This document shows positions 16,358 to 23,700 of a stretch of 64,000 bases of DNA, in pieces. Positions within the stretch are counted from its first letter, which is position 1. Every line of letters begins with the position of its first letter. A program made the translations under genes and the position numbers. Under the pieces are notes generated by a model. That model had not been told where the DNA came from and made no database searches. It saw only the letters and a list, made by a program, of their open reading frames with translations. This DNA comes from SPJN01 sp965229935 (GTDB lineage: Bacteria; Pseudomonadota; Alphaproteobacteria; SPJN01): NCBI GenBank assembly GCA_965229935.1, contig CBDDKB010000002.1, forward strand, positions 558,001-622,000, in the 5' to 3' direction.

Positions 16358-17519
16358 CTGGGGCCACACCGATGGCCGTATCGCAGAACGGCGTTGCATT
16401 GGATGCTGCTGACTATCCGGGTCGTCCAATCCTGATTGTGACGGACGCATGGAAGCCGCAGGTCAACGGTGTTGTACGCACCCTTGAAACATTGGGTGAG
16501 GAATTGCGCGAACGCGGCTTTTCAGTCGAGTATATCACGCCGCTTGATTACAAGACGATCCCGACGCCAAGCTATCCTGAAATCCGCCTGTCGATGACGC
16601 ACTGGTTTTCGCTGGGCGCACGGATCAAGGCGATGAAGCCCCTAGCGGTTCATATCGCTACCGAAGGGCCGCTGGGTGTTGCCGCCCGTGCCTTTTGTGT
16701 CCGGCGCGGTATTCCCTTTACGACATCGTTCCACACAAAGTTCCCTGAATATGTAACTGCCCGCACAGGCCTGCCGTGTCGTGGGGCTATGCGGTGATCC
16801 GCTGGTTCCATGGCCCGTCAAAGGGTGTGTTGGTTGCCACCAAAAGCCTGCGGGAAGAGCTGCGTGGCTGGGGGCTGTTCAACCTGACCCCTTGGACGCG
16901 CGGTGTGAAAAATGATCTGTTTGCCCCTGAAAAGGCGCAGGCGGTTGGGGAGCCACTTGATCTACCCCGACCCATCTATCTTTATGTCGGACGCATTGCG
17001 GTTGAGAAGAATTTAGAAGCGTTCTTGGCGCTTGATTTGCCGGGTTCAAAACTCATTGTCGGGGATGGTCCGGCAAGGGTCGGGCTTGCCAAGAAATTTC
17101 CCGATGCGCATTTTGTAGGTGCAAAATATGGGGACGAGCTGTCGGCCCATTATGCGGGTGCTGACGTGTTTGTCTTCCCCTCCAAAACCGATACGTTTGG
17201 CCTTGTGGTGATTGAGGCGTTGGCAAGCGGCTTGCCTGTTGCCGCCTATCCCGTGCCAGGACCAAAAGACATTCTGGAAGACGCGCCTGAGGCTGGTGTG
17301 CTTGACGATGATCTGGGGGCTGCTGCATTACATGCCGTGGACCTAAGTAAGGATCAGGCGCGTGCCCATGCGCTGAATTTCACGTGGGAACAATGTTGCG
17401 GCATGTTCCTGAATAATCTTGCGGTCCTGCCTGATGAGTGGGTGGCGCAGGGTTTGCCGCGCCGCCGTCCGTCATTATTGCGCCGCATTATGGGTGCGCG
17501 GGCTTTGCCTCAAGAATAG
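16354..17519 (+). pseudogene. agt: Agt-like GT4 glycosyltransferase, frameshifted
   Basis: A family 4 glycosyltransferase of about 388 residues if intact. The N-terminal half shows VTDAWKPQVNGVVRTLETLG and TSFHTKFPEYV (stop at 16797). The C-terminal half, in another frame from about 16776, shows IYLYVGRIAVEKNLE, KLIVGDGP and VFVFPSKTDTFGLVVIEALA, the nucleotide-sugar-binding E-x7-E region. One G missing from the sequence CCGTGTCGTGG near 16776 accounts for the break; with CCGGTG the frame reads GLPVSWGYAVIRWF. It starts at the TTG overlapping the plcP stop, or at the ATG at 16372. Next to PlcP this is the glycosyltransferase that builds glycosyl-diacylglycerol from the diacylglycerol released. 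The 3' end overlaps the convergent GT-C gene by 32 bases. Confidence 0.8.
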
Positions 17520-19023
17520 TAAAGCCGTCGCCTTTATGGGCGACCACATAAGTTCCCATAAATTCTGCAAGTGCAGGGAAGTCTGCCGCCGTGTCGTGCC
17601 CTGTCGGCAACAGGCCATGTTTTATCTTAATCAGATAACGCGGCCTGTTGGCTTTTAGCTGTTGGATAAAGTCCGCCCGTAGCTCGGCAATGAACGGGTC
17701 GGATACATGATGATAGAAGTGATAATCATACATGTAACGCGTGGCGATGGGCGCACGGGCCAACAACATGCCGTGAATGGCCCCTTCGGTCCAATCAATC
17801 GGCTGCACAATGTCACCCGGATTTAGATTGGCTTTCAGATAGGCGGCAATGGCATCGGGTTTACCCTGTTTGGGGATCATATTGTCGATGCCCTTTGCAG
17901 CAATACCGACAAGTGGGCGCGGTTGCGCCTGCCACGCCAGACTGGCAAGGCCAAGCAAGAGGATGAGTGCCTTAGCGGGTATATGGGCAAGGCCCGGGCG
18001 CTGATCTGCCATAGCATGCGCCGTTAACAGACAGGCGAAATAGGTCATGGGCATCCAGTGATAGTCCCAGAACTTTCCCGCGACCCACGTGTAAAGCGCG
18101 TATAATGCTGCCAAGGCGACAAGGTAAAGCGCGCGTTTATGTTGTGCCAAAACCGGGCGCGCCGGGCCGAAATAAAGGAATAGGGCACCCCCCGCAGGCA
18201 CGACCCAGAACGCCATTTCCACGCCAAACCGCAGGACTTTGCCGATTAAAAGCGCGCCACCGTCAAGAACCTCATACTGCCCATTCATGGATTGGTGCAG
18301 CGGCAGATATTGCGTCAGCATATCCCAAAAGGCTGGGAATCCGCCTTGATCCCATAACCATAAAAGCGGCAGGCCGAAACTGATGGTGAAACCGATAATC
18401 GCCACAGTGATCTCTATCGCGATTGCAGGCAATTGTTTTGCCCATTGATTTTGTCGTTTGTCGATAGCGGTGAACAAAACGACCAAGGGGGCTGCGATTG
18501 CCAAATGCGGCTTGATCGATGCAGCGCAACCGAACAGAAAACCGATGGCAGCCTGGCGCCATAGGCTGCCTGCGCCTTGCTGTAATGATAATAGGACCGC
18601 AAGCGCAATTGGCAGAATGCCCAAATAATCACGTTGCAGGATGATGCTGGGACCGTGGCCCAAATAAACGGCGGCGAATAGCGCGATGGCGAACAGGGCG
18701 GCCTGCCGCCCGAACGGCTTCATCAAATGCCATGTGATCAGGCCAAGCAGCGCCAGATTGGCAAGATTGTCTAACATGAAGGCGAAATCGCCATAGCCGA
18801 ACAGGCGGGTGAACCCGGCATGGATTAGGAAGGTGCCGACCCAACTTGTTTCAAAGAAATCACGATAGGGAACGGCACCATGCTCGTTCATTAGAAAGGC
18901 AGCATAATGGATCAGCGGCGTGTCATGGCGCATGCGCCAAAACAGGGAAAAGACCAGCATGAAACCGGCCCACCCACAGGTCAGCCAAAGAATTAATTTT
19001 GTCAGTCTGTTTTGAAGGGTCAT
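17488..19023 (-). CDS. Polytopic membrane protein, GT-C glycosyltransferase-like
   Basis: A 511-residue protein with about ten to twelve hydrophobic helices followed by a soluble C-terminal domain from about residue 390. The early lumenal loop after helix 1 contains GAVPYRDFFETSWVGTFL, a common pattern in ArnT/PMT-type GT-C enzymes (PYxDFxE), where an acidic residue is catalytic. It probably transfers a sugar from a polyprenyl-phosphate donor in the periplasm; donor and acceptor are unknown. The start overlaps the stop of the upstream cupin gene (ATGA), so they are coupled. Its 3' end overlaps the agt-like gene on the other strand. Confidence 0.75.
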   Translation of the reverse strand: MTLQNRLTKLILWLTCGWAGFMLVFSLFWRMRHDTPLIHYAAFLMNEHGAVPYRDFFETSWVGTFLIHAGFTRLFGYGDFAFMLDNLANLALLGLITWHLMKPFGRQAALFAIALFAAVYLGHGPSIILQRDYLGILPIALAVLLSLQQGAGSLWRQAAIGFLFGCAASIKPHLAIAAPLVVLFTAIDKRQNQWAKQLPAIAIEITVAIIGFTISFGLPLLWLWDQGGFPAFWDMLTQYLPLHQSMNGQYEVLDGGALLIGKVLRFGVEMAFWVVPAGGALFLYFGPARPVLAQHKRALYLVALAALYALYTWVAGKFWDYHWMPMTYFACLLTAHAMADQRPGLAHIPAKALILLLGLASLAWQAQPRPLVGIAAKGIDNMIPKQGKPDAIAAYLKANLNPGDIVQPIDWTEGAIHGMLLARAPIATRYMYDYHFYHHVSDPFIAELRADFIQQLKANRPRYLIKIKHGLLPTGHDTAADFPALAEFMGTYVVAHKGDGFTILEAKPAHP

Positions 19024-19619
19024 TTCGGCAAAAGCTGTAAGGCTTCGTCAGGGAACTTGTCTGGCATGACCGTCACATTATAGGTGGCCGAAACTTTTCC
19101 GATAATTTGCCCGACCAGTGCGGGATTGTCTGGGTTTTCTTTCTTGATCTGGGCCACAACCGCATCAAAAAACGTCTCAAACCTTGACGGTGTGATGGCG
19201 AATAGCAGGCTGCCCGGCCTGTCTGAGATATTCCAAAACCCGTGCAGCTTACCGCGGGGCAGGGCGGCGACCATTCCTTCGGTGGCGGTAACCGGGCCAC
19301 CCTCTGTCAAAAAGCGAAACTCCCCCTCTATCACATAGGCATATTCGTCTTCGTCCTGATGAATATGTGGCGGTGCGCCAAGGGTGCGCGCAGGTAAATC
19401 AAATTGCATAAAGGCGACATCGCCAATACTGTCTGCGCCGTTTAGCAAGGGGATCGCAGAATGGCCGGGAAAAGGAATGGTGCGTTGGTCAGAAGGCGAC
19501 ACAAGCTTTACTGGTTTTGGGGCAGCAGAGGCTCCATCCCTTGACGACATTGCAATCGCGGCGCTGACCGCTGTCGCGGCACAAATTGCGCTGATGAACA
19601 GGGTTTTACTATTGATCAT
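19020..19619 (-). CDS. Exported cupin-domain protein
   Basis: A 199-residue protein. Residues 1-23 (LFISAICAATAVSAAIA core) look like a signal peptide. The cupin motif 1 is PPHIHQDEDEYAYVIEGEF, with metal ligands H, H, E as expected, and motif 2 is LPRGKLHGFWN with a further His. The C-terminal part, SRFETFFDAV and beyond, is helical. Such cupins are often oxygenase- or isomerase-like, but nothing here fixes the reaction. GAGGAG lies 9 bases upstream of the ATG. The transcript may start far upstream, because a leader-like region with a terminator hairpin lies in the preceding gap. Confidence 0.8.
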   Translation of the reverse strand: MINSKTLFISAICAATAVSAAIAMSSRDGASAAPKPVKLVSPSDQRTIPFPGHSAIPLLNGADSIGDVAFMQFDLPARTLGAPPHIHQDEDEYAYVIEGEFRFLTEGGPVTATEGMVAALPRGKLHGFWNISDRPGSLLFAITPSRFETFFDAVVAQIKKENPDNPALVGQIIGKVSATYNVTVMPDKFPDEALQLLPK

Positions 19620-19717
19620 GGTCGCGTCACTCCTCGGTCAGGCAGCTTTTCAGCCAATCAGCTTTCCCGTCAAACATAGGCGTTGCAGCAGGCTGGGAAA
19701 AGCATAAAGGCAAATGG

Positions 19718-19755
19718 CCAAAAAGAAAGGCTACTCCGGTTAAGGAGCAGCCTTT
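19718..19755 (-). terminator. Minus-strand terminator/attenuator hairpin
   Basis: On the minus strand a 12-bp stem with one mismatch (AAAGGCTGCTCC pairs with GGAGTAGCCTTT around loop TTAACC) is followed by CTTTTTGG. No conventional gene ends just upstream. It therefore either ends a small RNA or acts as an attenuator about 100 bases before the cupin gene. Confidence 0.65.
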
Positions 19756-19814
19756 CAGGCCCATAAACTGCCTATGCGCCTGCCCCGGTCAGGACACGCG
19801 CGATGAGAGAGAGG

Positions 19815-19880
19815 TCAGGCAGCAATCAGGCCATTAGACGCGTGGCGCTGCTGACAAAAAAGACAATGATGGTTCAACAT
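19815..19880 (-). CDS. Candidate 21-residue leader peptide
   Basis: A minus-strand ORF starting at the ATG at 19880, with AAGAAGGG at ideal spacing, encodes 21 residues opening MLNHHCLFCQQRHA and ending at the TGA at 19815. It lies 60 bases before the minus-strand hairpin and ahead of the cupin/GT-C operon, the layout of a translation-attenuation leader. Residue bias is modest (three His, two Cys, two Gln). Chance occurrence cannot be excluded, and I know no matching leader family. Confidence 0.3.
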   Translation of the reverse strand: MLNHHCLFCQQRHASNGLIAA

Positions 19881-19950
19881 AACACTACCCTTCTTCTCAA
19901 CAAGCGCCGGACCCTGCTATCGGGTTGCAAATTAATCGGGTAGGGTGCGA

Positions 19951-20015
19951 TGACACACGGTCCATCAGGCTGGTTTTGGGGGCTATGGGGGGTAGCCATC
20001 AAGACACGTGTGTCA
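19951..20015. repeat. Nested inverted repeat in dps-cupin gap
   Basis: TGACACACG (19951-19959) pairs with CGTGTGTCA (20007-20015). Inside it GGCTA (19981-19985) pairs with TAGCC (19993-19997). It lies about 65 bases past the dps stop without a U-tract on either strand. With the hairpin and small ORF further left, it makes the 461-base gap 19620-20080 unusually structured. Nothing else was recognised in that gap. Confidence 0.4.
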
Positions 20016-20080
20016 CCGTTCCCTATTTACGCTGCTTATGTCCTGATGGATCACGTGCAGCGAAATTTTGTTTTTCTGGC

Positions 20081-20557
20081 CTATTTTTCAAGCAGTGCGC
20101 GCAACATCCATGCTGTTTTTTCATGGATCGTCATGCGATCAGTCACAAGACCTGCGGTTACTTCATCATCAGCCGCGCCGGCGATCTTGATCACCTCGCG
20201 CGCTGTCCGCACGACTGTTTCATGATCAGCAGCAAGGTGGGCAACCATATCCATTGCGGCGGGTACGCCATCGGCTTCTTCAACCGTAGACAGAATGGCA
20301 AAGTCCTTATAGCTGCCGGGGGCAAACGCGCCCAATGCCCGGATGCGTTCGGCGATATCGTCCACTGCTGTGGCAAGTTCGGTATAATGTTCTTCAAACA
20401 TCAAATGCAGCGTCGTGAACATCGGACCTGTCACATTCCAGTGATAATTATGGGTCTTCAGGTAAAGCGTGTAGCTGTCTGCCAACAAGCGAGACAAGCC
20501 GTCGGCAATTGCCTTGCGATCTTCGTCGGAAATGCCAATATTGATTTGCTGGCTCAT
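20081..20557 (-). CDS. dps: Dps-family DNA-protection ferritin
   Basis: A 158-residue mini-ferritin that binds and oxidises iron with hydrogen peroxide and protects DNA as a dodecamer. The ferroxidase signature is clear: KTHNYHWNVTGPMF, then LHLMFEEHYTELATAVDDIAERIRALG. These hold the conserved His, Asp and Glu of the inter-subunit iron site. The C-terminal helix IHEKTAWMLRALL is typical. AAAGGGA precedes the ATG. It is divergent from oxyR across 125 bases, a layout consistent with peroxide control. Confidence 0.95.
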   Translation of the reverse strand: MSQQINIGISDEDRKAIADGLSRLLADSYTLYLKTHNYHWNVTGPMFTTLHLMFEEHYTELATAVDDIAERIRALGAFAPGSYKDFAILSTVEEADGVPAAMDMVAHLAADHETVVRTAREVIKIAGAADDEVTAGLVTDRMTIHEKTAWMLRALLEK

Positions 20558-20580
20558 TTTCTGTCCCTTTCTCTCTCTCG

Positions 20581-20609
20581 TTTGTCAGTCGTTCGTTTCG
20601 TCTGACAAA
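20581..20609. promoter_or_regulatory. Inverted repeat in the dps leader
   Basis: TTTGTCAG (20581-20588) and CTGACAAA (20602-20609) are perfect 8-base arms around 13 bases. They lie between the proposed dps promoter and the dps start, so this could be an operator or an mRNA hairpin. Confidence 0.4.
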
Positions 20610-20612
20610 AAC

Positions 20613-20641
20613 AAGATAGGCCATTGCCAATTTGCAGTGAA
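20613..20641 (-). promoter_or_regulatory. Candidate dps promoter
   Basis: On the minus strand TTCACT (-35, 20641-20636) and TATCTT (-10, 20618-20613) have a 17-base spacer. An OxyR site is expected here, but I found only weak ATAG-N7 tetrads, so direct OxyR control is inferred from synteny. Confidence 0.35.
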
Positions 20642-20682
20642 ATGAATTATATCTAATTAAGTAATAGGAAAAAGCGATTGTA

Positions 20683-21615
20683 ATGGCAGCTCAACCAACA
20701 TTAAGGCAGTTACGGTTTTTGGTCGCCTTGGCGGACCATTTGCATTTCGGCAAGGCAGCAGACGCGTGCTTTGTCACCCAGTCGACCCTGTCTAGCGGGT
20801 TGATGGACCTTGAAGATTTGCTGGATGCACAACTGGTCGAACGGACCAAGCGCAAGGTAATGATGACCCCCCTCGGCCTTGAGGTCGTGGACCGCGCGCG
20901 CCGCATTCTACAGGATGTTGACGCCTTGGCTGAGGTGGCGTCCGAAGGGCATGACCCTTTGGATGGCAAACTGACATTGGGCGTTATTCCCACCATTGGC
21001 CCTTATCTTTTGCCGGGCCTATTGGGGCGCAGCAAAAAGGTCTTCCCTGATCTAAGGCTATATCTAAGAGAGGAGCAGACAACAGACGCAATCGATCACC
21101 TTGTTAAGGGCGTGCTTGATCTGGCGGTGTTGGCTTTCCCTATCGATTTTCCTGACACACTTGAATGGGTGGAAATCGGCTATGACCCGTTCCACCTTGT
21201 CTGTTCGCGCAGCCATCCTATGGCAGCGGACGAGCCTGTCGCCCGCAGCGCCATCAGTGGTGAGGACCTGTTGCTGCTGGAGGATGGCCATTGCCTGCGT
21301 GACCATGCCCTTGGTGCCTGTTCATTGGCGGCAGGGCAAAAGGCGCAGAGCACGAATTTTCAGGCAACCAGTCTGCCGACCCTGATACAGATGGTCGATG
21401 CGGGGCTGGGTTTTACCTTGGTGCCGGATATGGCGGTACGCGCCGGTGCGATTGACCGCCGGCGTCTGTGCGTTCGCGATATAGCGGGCAGTGAGAAGGC
21501 CAAAAATCTGGGCCGGACTGTCGGGCTGGTGTGGCGCAAAACGGATCATCGGGCGACAAGCTTTGCCCGCATTGCCGATTTGATGGGCGAGGTTTTGTCA
21601 GGCGACAAGCCCTAG
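20683..21615 (+). CDS. oxyR: Hydrogen-peroxide-sensing LysR-type regulator OxyR
   Basis: A 310-residue LysR-type regulator. The N-terminal winged helix reads LRQLRFLVALADHLHFGKAA...TQSTLSSGLMDLE. The effector domain has GHCLRDHALGAC with Cys204 and Cys213, spaced nine residues apart exactly as Cys199/Cys208 of E. coli OxyR, whose disulfide forms on peroxide exposure. ATSLPTLIQMVDAGLGFTLVP completes the OxyR signature. It is divergent from dps, a common target. The ribosome-binding site is weak (AGGA about 13 bases upstream). The stop codon overlaps that of the convergent DUF1272 gene in a shared CTAG. Confidence 0.92.
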   Translation: MAAQPTLRQLRFLVALADHLHFGKAADACFVTQSTLSSGLMDLEDLLDAQLVERTKRKVMMTPLGLEVVDRARRILQDVDALAEVASEGHDPLDGKLTLGVIPTIGPYLLPGLLGRSKKVFPDLRLYLREEQTTDAIDHLVKGVLDLAVLAFPIDFPDTLEWVEIGYDPFHLVCSRSHPMAADEPVARSAISGEDLLLLEDGHCLRDHALGACSLAAGQKAQSTNFQATSLPTLIQMVDAGLGFTLVPDMAVRAGAIDRRRLCVRDIAGSEKAKNLGRTVGLVWRKTDHRATSFARIADLMGEVLSGDKP

Positions 21616-21869
21616 GTCGCAGCGAAATATTTAGCCCTTAATGTCTGGCTTTCGACCCGCTTGGTGCTGGCTGGAAACTTCTCCAACAATGCTGCTGCAC
21701 GTGTCGGGCGTGGCGCAAGTTGGCCGCCGCAATTAGGGCATTTTCCTTTCAAATGCGCATCGTTGCAGTTTAGGCAAAACGTGCATTCAAAGCTGCAAAT
21801 CACCGCGCCTTCCTCGTCAGGCGCTAAATCCTGATGACAACATTCGCAAGATGGCCGCATTTCCAACAT
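21612..21869 (-). CDS. DUF1272 small zinc-ribbon-like protein
   Basis: An 85-residue protein matching DUF1272: MLEMRPSCECCHQDLAP, then ICSFECTFCLNCNDAH and GKCPNCGGQL. Nine cysteines in four CxxC-like or CxC pairs suggest two zinc-binding sites. The function of the family is unknown. The C-terminal 30 residues are basic and unlike the core. It ends on the same CTAG tetranucleotide as oxyR. Confidence 0.9.
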   Translation of the reverse strand: MLEMRPSCECCHQDLAPDEEGAVICSFECTFCLNCNDAHLKGKCPNCGGQLAPRPTRAAALLEKFPASTKRVESQTLRAKYFAAT

Positions 21870-21975
21870 GGCGATTTCCCCCGATTCTGATTGGGTTTCC
21901 CCAATTATGTTTGTGTTTCAATGGGCAAAAAGTTACGATTTAGCCATCATAATTTTATAAGCGAGGAAACTCAAA

Positions 21976-22665
21976 ATGGCTGATCGTCTTTCAGGTATTC
22001 ACCATATTGCCATGATGTCTGCGGATATCAAAAAACATATCGATTTCTTTTGCGACGTGATGGGCTGCAAATTATCTGCCCTGTTCCATATGCATGGCGT
22101 TCCGGGGGGCTTGCATGCCTTTTTGGAGCTAAACCCCCATTGCTATTTTTCAATCGTTCAGACTGATGGGGCAAAGGATGTGCCGATTGAAATCGGTAAA
22201 ACCCATTCAGGGTCTGGTGCCGCAAGTTGCGCGCCGGGCACGATGCAACATCTTGCCTTTAACGTCGATACGCTGGATGACCTGCTGGCTATGCGCGATC
22301 GGTTGCGCTCAAAAGGACTGAATGTGATAGGCCCAATGGATCACGGCATGTGCCATTCTATCTATTTCGGTGGGCCGGATAACATGACGTTGGAAATCGC
22401 CACCTCGTCAGAGGCTGTTGCCGCAGAAGAATGGATTGACCCTGAGGTGGTTGACCTTGCCGGTATCTCTGCAGAAGAATTGGCACGCTATAAGGACCCG
22501 GCGGCCTATGATGGTCCGTCAGGTGTTGCGCAGCCTGCCTACGATCCAGACATGCCGCATCAGACCTATCCTGACGAAATGTATAAGGCGATGCTGGCCA
22601 TGCCTGACGAGGCGATTCTGGAAGCGTCAAAACAATTCTCAGAACCGCCTGTCAAGGTCGCTTAG
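21976..22665 (+). CDS. VOC-superfamily (glyoxalase/dioxygenase fold) protein
   Basis: A 229-residue protein with two beta-alpha-beta-beta-beta modules. Module one is GIHHIAMMSADIKKHIDFF...LGCKL-type with the first metal His at residue 9 or 10. Module two is MQHLAFNVDTLDDLLAMRDRL with a second His, and YFGGPDNMTLEIAT holds the usual terminal Glu ligand. The last 60 residues are an extra Pro/Asp-rich tail (QPAYDPDMPHQTYPDEMY) not seen in small glyoxalases. The substrate is unknown. GAGGAAA precedes the ATG. It converges with the crotonase gene. Confidence 0.82.
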   Translation: MADRLSGIHHIAMMSADIKKHIDFFCDVMGCKLSALFHMHGVPGGLHAFLELNPHCYFSIVQTDGAKDVPIEIGKTHSGSGAASCAPGTMQHLAFNVDTLDDLLAMRDRLRSKGLNVIGPMDHGMCHSIYFGGPDNMTLEIATSSEAVAAEEWIDPEVVDLAGISAEELARYKDPAAYDGPSGVAQPAYDPDMPHQTYPDEMYKAMLAMPDEAILEASKQFSEPPVKVA

Positions 22666-22681
22666 TCTGGCTGGCTGTTAA

Positions 22682-23356
22682 CTAACCTTCGACGCCAAGG
22701 CTTTTGGCAATGGCGTCGATATAGGGTTGGCGGATCAGCAATTTATTCCCTGCATAGGCAGCACCGGGAAAGGCTGTTGCCTGCGCAGCAAGCGCCAATG
22801 CCTCCTCAACCACTTTTTCAGGTGCTGTCACGCGGTCCACATAGCCGACGGGGACAGCTTCTTCGGGTGTGTAAAGACGTGCTTGCACAAACGCCTCTGT
22901 CAGGCGGTGGGGGGCGATGCGTGCCTTGGCAAGCTCTAACCCATAATGCGGCAGCACCATGCCGATTGCGGTTTCGTTCAGCCCAATCTTGAAGCTGCCC
23001 TCAGCGGCAATGCGCGTGTCGCAGGACATGGCCAATAGAATACCTGCAGCCATGGCGTGACCGGTCATTGCTGCCACGGTTGGCAAGGGGTGCTGGAACA
23101 GGCGCAGGAACAGCTTGCCGCCATTGCCCACAAGTTCGATGGCGCGTTCAGGTTCGTTCTGCATAACCTTCAGGTCAAACCCGGCAGAGAACATTCCGGC
23201 GCGACCTGAAATGACAATGGCTTTTGCTTTACCATCGGCATCAATTTGGTCCAGCGTTTCATTGAACCCGTCAATTACGGCAAAGCTGACAGCATTTGCC
23301 TTGCCATCATCAATGGCAATATGGGCTACTTCATCGTGATAGTGCAGGTCGATCAT
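22682..23356 (-). CDS. Enoyl-CoA hydratase/isomerase (crotonase) family
   Basis: A 224-residue crotonase-fold protein, short for the family but complete. It has an N-terminal VAHIAIDDGKANAVSF, then VISGRAGMFSAGFDL (oxyanion-hole region), then MTGHAMAAGILLAMSCDTRIAAEG and IGMVLPHYGLELA. The usual catalytic glutamates of hydratases are not obvious at the second site (NETAIGMVLP), so isomerase, hydrolase or other crotonase chemistry is possible. No strong operon partner is present. Confidence 0.85.
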   Translation of the reverse strand: MIDLHYHDEVAHIAIDDGKANAVSFAVIDGFNETLDQIDADGKAKAIVISGRAGMFSAGFDLKVMQNEPERAIELVGNGGKLFLRLFQHPLPTVAAMTGHAMAAGILLAMSCDTRIAAEGSFKIGLNETAIGMVLPHYGLELAKARIAPHRLTEAFVQARLYTPEEAVPVGYVDRVTAPEKVVEEALALAAQATAFPGAAYAGNKLLIRQPYIDAIAKSLGVEG

Positions 23357-23439
23357 CGGTCGGTCCTTAGGTCCAAAGGGAAAAGGTTTTAATTACGAAC
23401 CGAACTTGTCGCCTGAATTGGGGTTGTGATCAAGGCTGA

Positions 23440-23700
23440 TCAGGCCAGTTGAGGCAGTTTTTTGTGCTGCTTGCGCTTGACCGTCAGCGCCGCATGACAG
23501 GCACTTTTATCACAGGGGCGGTGGTCATTTGGGGAATTGCCGCCCAAACAAGTGTTGGAGAGCGCTGCAACCAATGCGGCGGGCAGTCCTGCCAGTGCGG
23601 GGTCTGGCTGGTCTGTTTCGCCATAAAATGGCAGGCCGCCAAGGATAAAGCTGCTCAATATCAATGCATGAAGCAGGGGATTGCGTGTCCGTAGTTTCAT
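23440..23700 (-). CDS. Small exported Cys/His protein at the end of the cbb3 assembly operon
   Basis: An 86-residue protein of no family I can name. Residues 8-25 are hydrophobic (LLHALILSSFILGGLPF), a signal peptide or anchor. A central segment holds Cys51, His60, Cys63, Cys68 and His69 (CLGGNSPNDHRPCDKSACH), a plausible copper or other metal site. The tail is strongly basic (KRKQHKKLP). Its start overlaps the ccoS stop (ATGA), so it is translated as the last gene of ccoN-S. A role in copper delivery or oxidase assembly is inference from position and the Cys/His content. Confidence 0.65.
   Translation of the reverse strand: MKLRTRNPLLHALILSSFILGGLPFYGETDQPDPALAGLPAALVAALSNTCLGGNSPNDHRPCDKSACHAALTVKRKQHKKLPQLA

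Noticed and set aside
19925..20605. Long plus-strand open frame opposite dps
   Set aside because: It is antisense to a clear Dps gene, Cys/His-rich in a way expected of reverse-frame translation, and has no ribosome-binding site or family features.
21612..21615. Shared CTAG stop of oxyR and the DUF1272 gene
   Set aside because: A neat four-base overlap of convergent stop codons, but common enough in compact genomes to need no special explanation.
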